Positions 55,026 through 64,000 of a stretch of 64,000 nucleotides of DNA are shown here, one piece after another. This DNA comes from Epichloe hybrida (taxonomy: Eukaryota; Ascomycota; Sordariomycetes; Hypocreales; Clavicipitaceae): assembly GCA_019022495.1 (NCBI GenBank), contig JAFEKR010000018.1, positions 434,001 to 498,000 of the forward strand. The letters run 5' to 3'. A program made the translations under genes and the position numbers. Within the stretch, counting starts at the first letter, position 1; each line of letters starts with the position of its first letter. Under the pieces are notes generated by a model. That model made no database searches, was not told the DNA's origin, and was given only the letters and a program-made list of their open reading frames with translations.

Positions 55026-56670
55026 TTAGTTCTTCGACGAGCCTTTCGTAAACGCTTCTCGCACACGAGCTACGTACTCTTCCTTATCCCTAAGCTTCTT
55101 GTCGATCAGATCCTGTGCGCCAAATCCCCAGTACCAATAAAAGACATCGTCGAAAATCTTCCGATCGGGATGCTCCTTATTGTAGAGCGGCTGGATATGC
55201 CTATTAAACAGCGTATACATGCCCCTTGGCACCCTGAGAGCTTCGAAGTACCAGAAGCTTCCTCTGGCCCACACATCACGTTGCAGTGGTGCTTGGACGA
55301 CGGTGCCATTGCGTTTCCTCTCCTCGGTCTCGTAAATTGTCCAGTATTCCTCTAGTATCGCCTCGAAATCAGTGATGGCAGCCTCGTCGTCAAAACAGTC
55401 CAATGCTTTCCTTGATGAAAGCCAGAATGGGGGAAGATGCATCTCCTGAGGCACAGTATGCGCCCACTCAAGATCGATAACCGTCTGAATGTTCCAGTCC
55501 TCATCCACGAAAATATTGTTCTGGTGCAAGTCTGTCAGGCGGAGGAAGAACGGTCCGTCGCGGCACTCTGGGCGGCCAGCGCGGCGAGCTGCATCTTGCC
55601 GTCTGCCTCGCTTTGTACTGCGTTGGGCTGATAACGGATCTTATTATCTTGGAAAGTCAGGAGATCCGAGAGGTATGGTTCGACCTGGGTGTATGTGCGA
55701 TGGCGCGGAATATCCGTTGGAATGCCCTCGTTCTCGGACATCTGGAAATAGCAGCTAAGCGGCCGGTTGCACAGAGCGAAGGATCCGTCCGGCTGGAGCC
55801 TCAATGCCCCAATGCGGGATAAGGGAACGGCATTGAGTGAGAGTGATATACGTGCAAGGCTGCGGAACAGCCGCTCTCGGTAGGCCCTGTCGTGGCAGTG
55901 ATCTAACCACGACCCGGCGAGACTTCGGCCGCGTGCCTCGCTGATGAGAAGAAAGCCAGGGTCAATCGAATGACGAATGGTACGTTTGACATGATGAGCG
56001 GGTACCGGACGCCCGAGCAGGAAGCAAAAGAAACGTTTGAGCGCCCACCAGGTCCTTTCCCAGAAAGGAGTGTGGAGTGGATGTGTGAACTACACAATCT
56101 CATGTTAACAAGGGTCGGCCAGGAACGCGAAATGATCAACTTGAACTTTACCGTTGACCCGTCGGGCAGCCCAAAGGCATGCAATTCGGGGATTGGGACG
56201 TCGGGGCAATTCTCACGCAGCCACATATAGGTTGCGATCTCGGTCTGGAGCTTCTCTTCCACGTTCCCCGGACAATGGGCTTCGCCAACGCGATACGGCA
56301 AAGGGATGCGCATATATACAATTTGATTCTGGGATAGAAAGATCGGAAGCGCGACGTTGAAAGAGCCTGAACTCCAGACCTCACGAACGCCCAAGTGACA
56401 GTGCCGAACTCCTAGGTGGAGCCGGACTGCGGCCTCGATGACATCTCTCTTGCTCTCGAGGGACGTAAAGAATGCCTCCCTCAGGAGCGGATAGCGCATC
56501 GGGACCAGAACATTGTCGTCATCGTCAAGTGCTTTTGCCAGCGATCCCGAGTCGGATAGGTCTGAATTGAGGGTGAGGGTGTGTGGTTGTGCCTGATGAG
56601 GCTGATGAGGCTGATCCGTCCGATCTTGCTCGATGGTCAAGGCTGGCATGGCGCGAGAACGCAAAGGCAA
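55026..56670 (-). pseudogene. APH (aminoglycoside phosphotransferase)-fold gene with a probable frameshift
   Basis: The minus strand encodes most of a fungal APH/choline-kinase-like protein. The first exon (56670-56152) gives the N-lobe, including REVWSSGSFNVALPIFL and VPIPELHAFGLPDGST. A 62-base intron (56151-56090, GTAAAG...GTAG) leads to FTHPLHTPFWERTWW and a second frame through HSIDPGFLLISEARGRSLAG and MSENEGIPTDIPRH to QLAALAA. Near 55555-55565 the frame breaks. The next part, DGPFFLRLTDLHQNNIFVDED and VIDLEWAHTV (the catalytic-loop and metal-binding equivalents), lies in another frame and continues to the stop at 55026. No GT...AG pair repairs this convincingly. The conserved blocks are otherwise well preserved, so the lesion is recent or a sequencing error. 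Substrates of these fungal relatives are unknown. Confidence 0.75.
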
Positions 56671-59600
56671 AAAGGATCCTTTGCGGCATCATGCGGGTGC
56701 AAAGGGGCTTGGTGTCAGCAGATGCACGTACGGGTTAGAGCACGATGCGATTACGCTATAGCAAATGATAACAAAAAAATAAGCATCAAACAGGTCCCTT
56801 CGGCTTGCGCAAATGACACCTTAGGTACATGTATGGCTTAGTGGGGCACCAAGTGGGGTGGGAAGTACCTGATATCGTGTCTATCTTACCCGAAGCATGT
56901 TGTATCTCGCACTAGTGCAGATACCCATGACCACTGAGAGCTAACAGTGGCCCGTCCTGCGTGAACTCTCCACCTGTAGTCCGTAGTAACTTGTACCTAG
57001 CGCCGTCTTGAGTCCTTTACAAGACTGCGACTTGGATCACACGCCTAGACTCTAGTAGATTTAACGTAGCATTGACTTGTATTCTTTTTCTTTTTTCTTT
57101 TGCCTACCAAGAGACGCTAGGATCTGTACCGATTACAGCCATATTATTTATGAGCATGCTAACTATCTCATTACACAAAGGACCTGCCGAAATAATTGTT
57201 CATGCTGGAAAATCACTCGAAATCTCACCCCATTCCTCCAACAATCTTCCCCATCTCGACGAAACTGGTTGTTCACAGCTATCACTTCTCTCTCTCCGCC
57301 ATCTTGGCACTAATTTAGCCCGTAGCCTGCGCCAAATGGTTGAGGGGCGCGGAGGAACGCAAATTCCATGTCCGCTCAAGCAAACCCGCGAAGACTAACT
57401 ACATTGCTTGAATAGTTGAGTCCATCATAGGTAGTGTTCTCCTATTTTGAGCCACGGTCAAGGTTCCAAAAGTAGCTGTCAATCACAGCAGAGGACACGA
57501 CTCACAAAGAAAGCCCCGTCGTCTGCAGGTAACGCAGTGACGCACCATTCTGTAGCCACATCTCGTATCCCAGTACTATCCCGCAGGCTAGATCCCTTGG
57601 CGATGATGACATACGTGAACCCAGCAAGTATTACGCGGACGGGAAGAAATGGAGGGTCCATCTTCTCAACTTTACTTTGAACCCTTCACATGGTACCTGC
57701 ATGCACGCAATGGGCGAGACCAATGCTATTCTCGGACACACCAAAGGGAAACCTTGACAGCGCAAGCTTCTGGGCCAATCCGATTATCAGCCGTAAAACC
57801 TAATCCTGCGCAATGGCGTGCATCTAGGTCCTTCACGACGAAGCAACTGCGAGTCTAAGTTTGTTAGAGCGTGACTCATCTGCATCCCGGAGACTACGTA
57901 CACGCAATTCTCCACTCTATGGCGTATGGGCTTGAAAAAAAAAAATCAAACAAGAGCTTGGAAAGGCTTTCATATGCATTGGCACGCTGGCTAGTCCCTC
58001 TGATCCCTACTATAAAATGCCCCCATCGGCATCGACTCTTCTGTTCCAACGCATCCCTCATCTTCTTTGCGACAGCTGTTAGATCATCCTGGCAATCTCA
58101 ACACCCAACCTGACCTCTTGAGCGTCAGTGATGAGCGGCTAAGGAAGGATCCCTTCCACGTCGTATGGAAGAAAAGAAGAGAAAGCAAAACCAAACATGA
58201 AGGACGCGAATTCATTCAATCAGAAAGCACGTGCTCGCTTATTATTTCCCACCCGTCAAGTGTTACGCGAGGCACATCAAGGGAAAGAATGAATGTAGCT
58301 GACCAAAAGGGTAGGCATGGCGCTAGGCGAGCTTGTCACAAAGTTGGGAAAGCGCAACATCCAAGGCTGGCAGGCCGCTCGGCATGGGACACTCGAGACT
58401 TCCGAACAGTCTCTGTGATCTCTGCGATGGACCATCGAGCAGGAAGAAAGTTCAACGTATCACGAGCGCATTGAAGACTGTCGAGGTTGGAATGACCGAG
58501 TTGCCCTTGCTGGCAGCTCTTGGCTGGCTCTTGGCCAAAGCACGAAGCATGGAATATTAAGTCAAGTCGCATCGTCGCCTCCTGCAGACGCGAGGGGAAG
58601 TGGGCCAGCGTCGGGAATTGCATGCACTCATTGCGAGATGCGTAGTGCATAAGAGTAAGAGACTGTTGGCGTTGGATAAAACAGAGGTTTTGGGGGGGGT
58701 TGGACAGGTTCGGAAGCACGAGGAAAGACGTCGAAAATGAGGGGCAAGGTCAAAGATGAAAAGGAAGGAATATCCCGGAGCATTAAGGGGAGGGGAGGGG
58801 TCGCAACGCAGAACATGCATCATCTTGAATATAGATGAATTCAACCCTCTCTAGTTGCTCCTTACAATTGGGTGGAGAACACCCAAACATCACACTAACG
58901 AGCGGGAACAACCTCGTACTCGCACTTGGAACCCAGGGGAAGCACGCAGACCTTGGTTACTGGCACTGGTGTAGATATTCAAGGCTACTAATCCGTACTA
59001 TGTAAGCTCCAAGTAAGCAACATCTGTCACTTGGGCTCCCATGAAAATACAATGAATGCTTAAAGTGAGATGGTGTGCGCCGTGATAGTGATCCATGTAG
59101 CCGATTTGATTCGACGAAGGCGATAGAAGCGAGGCCTAGAAGCTAGGGAGCTTGTTGAGACAGGTCTTGAGAGAGCTCTCGAGAGGTCACAATTCTAGCC
59201 ACACAGTAGTCACTAAGAATCTAGTATACTCTGCTCTTCACTACACCTAACCGAATTGCCTTCCTTTAGGAACGCATTGTGGCGGGTTATAATCATCATA
59301 CCAACAAAAAGTGTTAGGGGCGTCACACACAAAATTCTATAGAGTGGTTAGTCCTCCATAACGTATACAAAATCAAAGTAAAGTAGTGTCAACTGCCGAG
59401 CTAGTGCTATTAAACTTCATATTCAAGTGTGTACGAGAAGTCTCAGGTATTCGGACCAAGCCAAGAGCCAAGAGCTGCGCAGGGAATGGTCATGATCTAA
59501 ATAAAACTCTATGTAGAGAGGATTATTGAGTGAATTTATACTTGATTCCTTACATAGCTTACAAAGCCCCCTTTCTTTAGCCGCCATTTCGTATGTATGT

Positions 59601-60704
59601 ATTGACTGCAGATTACTCCCTCCGTGCAGGGGCACCGGGCGCCTCGGAATGAGAGTTACAAGCAACGTTCCAGGGCTATGAATAGTGCAAAGAAACAGTC
59701 AAGAACCTCGGAACGGTCGGGGGTCAAAGGATTGGCAAAATGCTGCCACACCGAAGAAATCAAATCAACAACCCCGGCATTTGCCATTTAGGCTGACTAC
59801 GCTTACAAAAACGCGGCAAGCGACCCTGGCTCTGGGTGGCGATGCGTCGCAACCTTGAACCTTGCATCCTCCACAAACGGCGCCAAGGATTTTTGAGGGA
59901 GACATGTACTCCATATTACCCCTGATTACTTGACGCCCCTAGCATTCGGCCGCTTGTTAGACACGTTGACTTTCAACTTTCTGGGGCCGGAGCTGCTGAC
60001 GTGATGCAGTGTATTTTTGCAAACAGCTCGAATGATTGAGTCTCACGGCGATAGCCAGGCAAAATGGCACCAAAAGGTGAGTTTAAAAGTGCCTCACGTA
60101 TTATCAAGAACCCCTGAGTCGAACCATAGCAATGGACACACGTCGAATTACCATGCTCACTAAGTCACCACATGTACCTGCTCTCACAAGATATAGTCGG
60201 CGTTGATGTCTGGCTGCATGAAGAAGGACTGTGTGTTGCAAAATCTTTGGCAAGGGCGAGCGGATTCAGTATCGCTAGATGCGCTACAGTATTTATATTG
60301 GCGCTTCATGTGACGCTCGAGGCAAGTATATTGACAACTAGGCTAACGAATGCTCGAGTTATTCTCTCGTGAAGCGAGACGAGATGAAGACTGGGCCGGG
60401 AGAGATGCGACGCGTCTTGAATGTCCCAGTGCATGACGAGGCTAGCCCCGTTACACTTCGAATATAACCTCTTTTGGCCAGCATGATCAAACCTGACTGC
60501 ATAAAGCAACGAAATAGGGCTCTCCCGGAGCGGCACAATGGCCTACAACGCACTATTGCCTCGAAAAAATATATACCTATCATGTTATCGGCCTGCATAC
60601 ATGTGTAACCAGGACATTGTTAGACTCACTTTTGGCATTTCTTGTACAAAAACGTTAGCTCGTGATGCCTCTGGCCGAACCACTTCATCATTTTGTGGCA
60701 GGCA
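56671..60704. other. 4 kb gene-poor, AT-richer interval
   Basis: No frame has a recognisable domain and most are below 100 codons. An A run occurs at 57937-57945. A short minus-strand stretch ending at 58895 reads CVLPLGSKCEYEVVPAR before a stop, possibly the relic of a gene end. The sequence around 59140-59660 is AT-rich and resembles transposon debris in texture, but I could identify neither terminal repeats nor a coding domain. Confidence 0.4.
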
Positions 60705-61763
60705 TCAAAAGAGCATGGGATCTGCGCAATCGTATCCTATATATAAAGGGCGAAACATGTAGATGATGGTGTTGAGATTCTCTGTTGGCTGAGAGCTGAC
60801 GATGGTGCACATGGATATCGTCTTGAAACTCTGCCTGACCTCTCCGCTCTGTTCGAATCCTAAAGAATTTGCTTGTTTCGCTTTGAGTTCCTTGTACATT
60901 GGGTCCACCACCACAAACAGGGATTTCGCAAGTCGTCTAAATTCCGGTTGTAGATCGGCTCTGCAGGACATAAAACGATCCTCATGCCAAAGTAGTCTCT
61001 GACTCTTGAGAAGTTGCAACGAGAACTTGCCGGATCCTACCAAGAACTGTTTGACATGGTGTTGGCATGCTGACACGGGGGTTTGAAGAAACTCCCGACA
61101 GGTCGGATCTGTACACCGTGGGAGTGGTGGAAATGGAAACTGGGTCATCGAGGCCTTGTCGAAAAAGGCACTGTCACACTCCTGTTCCCACTTCATGTAC
61201 CTTTCTCTGGCCTCTATTTTCCTTTGCTCTTCATCTCTTTTCAGCTGGGCCTCCAGAGCCTGTCGTTCTTGGGCTTGGCGTAGTTTAGCATCAGCTTCCG
61301 CGGCCTGCCTCGCATGGACTTCACGTATGAGCGCCGCTTGTTGCTCTCTCTCCTCAGCTTGGCGTCTTTCTTCAAGTCTTCTTTCTCGTTTCTCGCGGTA
61401 AACCTGCAGTAGCTTACGCACACTCCAATACCCGACGCACACAGTGATTTGGGCACCGATGACAATTGCGAAAGCAATGCTGAACCACTTGAGAATTCGA
61501 AGGACTTTCAGTATAATGAAATGAAATAGAGCGGCTATCGCTTCGTAGATTCGATGGACTATCAGTTGAAGGAATTTCGATAGAGCGTCTTTCGCTTGAT
61601 GAAATCGGCAAGCTATCCATCGGAGGGCTTTCTTTGAATATCGAACAATCCAATCAAGAGTGTATCGAAATGGGCTTTTCCAACCTTGCGAGACGTACTC
61701 GGTGAGCGAGGTCGTTATTCCATGAGCAGTCGCACTCAAGGTATCTCTCTGAATGAATTTCAT
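60705..61763 (-). CDS. Hypothetical membrane/coiled-coil protein with degenerate J-like motif
   Basis: A single exon gives 352 aa. The N-terminal 90 residues are amphipathic and basic. A membrane segment lies at about 94-115 (FSIAFAIVIGAQITVCVGYW). A strongly charged Glu/Arg/Gln coiled coil follows at about 119-197. The C-terminal part has CTDPTCREFL...CQHHVKQFL, then LLKSQRLLWHEDRF at about 251-264. I recall a fungal family with a similar layout (cysteine/histidine pair, then ...RLRWHPDRFSRCP), where the HPD resembles the J-domain tripeptide. Here it reads HED. The last 50 residues do not match what I recall and might include an unspliced intron. Function unknown. Confidence 0.6.
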   Translation of the reverse strand: MKFIQRDTLSATAHGITTSLTEYVSQGWKSPFRYTLDWIVRYSKKALRWIACRFHQAKDALSKFLQLIVHRIYEAIAALFHFIILKVLRILKWFSIAFAIVIGAQITVCVGYWSVRKLLQVYREKRERRLEERRQAEEREQQAALIREVHARQAAEADAKLRQAQERQALEAQLKRDEEQRKIEARERYMKWEQECDSAFFDKASMTQFPFPPLPRCTDPTCREFLQTPVSACQHHVKQFLVGSGKFSLQLLKSQRLLWHEDRFMSCRADLQPEFRRLAKSLFVVVDPMYKELKAKQANSLGFEQSGEVRQSFKTISMCTIVSSQPTENLNTIIYMFRPLYIGYDCADPMLF

Positions 61764-64000
61764 CTCGACCAGCTTTTGCTCAGGGCTTGGCGTTCAACAG
61801 TAGCTTTCAGAACCAGGATTGGAATTCGACGTATCCCCACTCCCACCCGCTGCGAGTTTCGCGTGATCCGTGATCCATGATCCGTTTGCCCATTACTCAC
61901 TTCTTTTTCTTGTGGGACCTCCCAGGTTGCATAAACTAGGTTTGCATACTTTCACTGCTTAGAGGCATAAGGAGCGTATCGCAAGCGACACGCTTAATTA
62001 CTTGACGAGCATAGAGGGAGAATATCAAGACACTAAGGCCATTGCCTCCTTCTACAGTGATGCCCTTTATGACGAGTTGTCCACACCGTACTTCTAACTT
62101 ATAGTCACGTTAATAATATAAGGAAAGCTGGGCCACGCTATTTTGAAGATGTTCAGCCTTATGGCGTTACGAATTATGGATCGCTCCCACAATGTCAGAG
62201 AATGCCAAATTGGGTTGCTTGTCTTCAGACTGGGATCTGTCATAACGCAGCAGCTAGGAGGAGCCAGCAGCGTGGCGCCCCAGATCTTACTCGGCAGGTC
62301 AATGCGGGCCCCAATCTTAGTGTGCTTTTTAATCCGTGTTTAAATCCGTGTTTTTTGTGAAAACCGGATATATGGGGCCCTCGATCACGTGCCTGCCGAA
62401 TAAGAAAAGTTTCCTCATGTATATTTCATCCAGGGGCAGCCCGGCGAGTCCAGACGTTCGGCGCCACTAGTCAGTCCTTCCTTCACGTTGATCGCGCCAT
62501 CGTGGCTGGGGCCCGTTGGCGGTTGGCTGCGGAAATCTCAGCTGAGAGCTGAGTTCCGAGAGTAAATCGGCGGAGACCGATTATTGGCCGCCTTTATTCG
62601 AAAAAAAAAAAAAAAGAAAGAGTAAGAAAAGGCAATTCCTCTACAGGGACTGGCTGGTCTGCCTGTTTACGACTAGTTTTCTATGCATGTCTCAGCTGCA
62701 ATCCAGGAGATGAAAATGTTCGCATGCTCGTACCACAATCATGACGTTCTTCGTTTTGTTGGGACTAGCTAGGTGTTAAGGCAAGCCACAGCACGTTGCG
62801 TGATGGAATCGATGGCCATTGCTAAATCAGATGACAGAATTCATGCAAATATTTTCCTTTAGGAAGACCAAAGAACCCACTTGATGCTGAATTGGTCCGT
62901 TATTAGGTCTAATAGCAGGAATATAAGCACCATTGACGGCCTGAAAGCCTACTGAAGCTCCCAAAAACTTCATTTCTCGGGTCTCTCAGTCACTCGAAAA
63001 TCCAGGCATAGGTTGAGTTAGGAATTGGAGCATCTTCAGGCAGCCTGGACCCTGCAGTGATCTCTAAGTGAGGCGATCAGATGCCATGGCCAGGTACCCA
63101 AACTTGAGACGGGGCCCTGCTAAGTGGCGACGCCGCGGCCAGAACACATGCATTGATCGATGATCTAAGAATAAAAGCCTACCGCGACAACCCTGCTGCC
63201 ATGGCTTGTAGTATCTTCAAGTCGTGGAGTACCCGGTACTCGCTCTATCTGAAAGACGCATCACTGCACTTCGAACACGCAATGAGGGGAAAAGTGTCGG
63301 ACCTCCAGCTCATTCTGTTAATGGCAACATATACGCAGCAGCACGAGGGAAGCAAATTTTCGCGACAGACAAGGAGGGGCGTGGTCAAGAACTCAGTTCA
63401 AGCTCGGCTGGAAAATCAAGTTTTGCCCAAGTCCCATCATGTCTGGATATTTTTGAGAGTATGGAAGTACTATAAAAAAGGTCCACCGTCCAGAGATCAT
63501 AGTTTAAAACAACTGACGCGCCATTACCGTGGCCTTTGGCGTTCTTCAACAGCTTCAAGATATTGTTGTTGAAATCCGCTACCAACGATCTTGATGCTGA
63601 TCAAAGCGACTGGTAGCAGGTTTTAAGAGAAAAAACTTTGAACTTCATGACTCTAGATACGGATGAATAGACGGATGGCTTATTGACAACAATTCAATCC
63701 AGTACTAGGTTGGCGTGTTCGCAAAATATATGGGGAGGCGTTTAACCGTGGGAACATGAAAACGGCCAAGATTCAGCATCGTCGCGACACCGAAACGATC
63801 CCTACCAGAGAGTGAAGCATTTCATCATTCCTTTTTTGTTTTCATCCTTTTTGAAAAAAAAAAAAAAAAAAAAAGAAATCTTCGCCCTAAGCACAACGGT
63901 TTGCAGCGCCCGTCGTCACTCCTTGAATGTGAAGGGGCAACGACCGGAGGACATGGCAGTTGCATGAACCATCTCCTGTATATTCCTGGTCTCTTCTACG
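61764..64000. other. 2.2 kb without supported genes at the window edge
   Basis: Homopolymer A runs occur at 62600-62614 and 63853-63874. The frames 63153-63572 (plus) and 63385-63585 (minus) overlap and lack domains. A gene running off the right edge cannot be excluded. Confidence 0.4.

Noticed and set aside
55903..56060. A second apparent frameshift in the APH gene near 55970
   Set aside because: Re-reading the sequence base by base after splicing the 62-base intron gives a continuous frame here.
59100..59700. Possible solo LTR or copia-type relic
   Set aside because: Texture only: no paired terminal repeats, target duplication or coding domain could be shown.

Overview
The window looks like nuclear DNA of a filamentous ascomycete, most probably a Sordariomycete and plausibly Hypocreales. 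The evidence is intron structure and gene content. Introns are mostly 50-100 bp with GT...AG ends and GCTAAC/CTGAC-like branch sites. The genes include an alpha-type sex-pheromone precursor, an HsbA-like cell-wall protein, a LysM relic, 2EXR and fungal APH-type genes, a TSL1/TPS3-type trehalose regulatory subunit and a large-subunit catalase with the fungal C-terminal domain. The species cannot be fixed from sequence alone. I inferred spliced gene models by eye from reading frame, splice signals and family resemblance; they have not been checked against RNA.

Layout, left to right: an Rsa4/Notchless ribosome-assembly gene (1.3-3.0 kb); a 4 kb gap; the trehalose-complex regulatory subunit (7.1-10.0 kb); a class IV branched-chain aminotransferase (10.8-12.0 kb); a secreted HsbA-like protein (12.6-13.2 kb, minus). 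Next come three small minus-strand genes (SnoaL-like, a 78-aa conserved protein and 2EXR; 15.1-17.4 kb), a broken LysM gene carrying a 157-bp tandem duplication (18.1-18.8 kb), a 724-aa catalase (19.6-21.8 kb) and a small conserved protein (22.1-22.5 kb, minus). The pheromone precursor (25.1-25.8 kb) and a phospholipase C (28.2-30.0 kb) stand alone between gaps of more than 2 kb, followed by a SCOC-type coiled-coil gene (32.9-33.4 kb).

A denser block follows: TRS130 (35.8-40.6 kb, minus) head-to-head with MRI1 (41.0-42.2 kb, plus), an M20 peptidase (42.3-43.7 kb, minus), a sulfotransferase-like membrane protein (44.5-45.6 kb), an odd intron-bearing tRNA (46.05-46.18 kb), and a hypothetical Asn-Gly-repeat protein (47.1-47.7 kb). 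A divergent Ctr copper transporter/ferric reductase pair (48.3-52.2 kb) has a perfect Mac1-type copper motif in the shared promoter. Then come a BTB protein, a small single-membrane-segment protein and an APH-family gene that appears frameshifted. The last 7 kb (56.7-64 kb) are gene-poor, with one recognisable membrane/coiled-coil protein (60.7-61.8 kb).

Most genes are unrelated housekeeping functions (60S assembly, trehalose, methionine salvage, TRAPPII traffic, phosphoinositide signalling). The only convincing functional pairing is reductive metal uptake: the ferric reductase could supply Cu(I) to the Ctr transporter from a shared, copper-responsive promoter. No biosynthetic cluster, CRISPR or intact transposon was seen.
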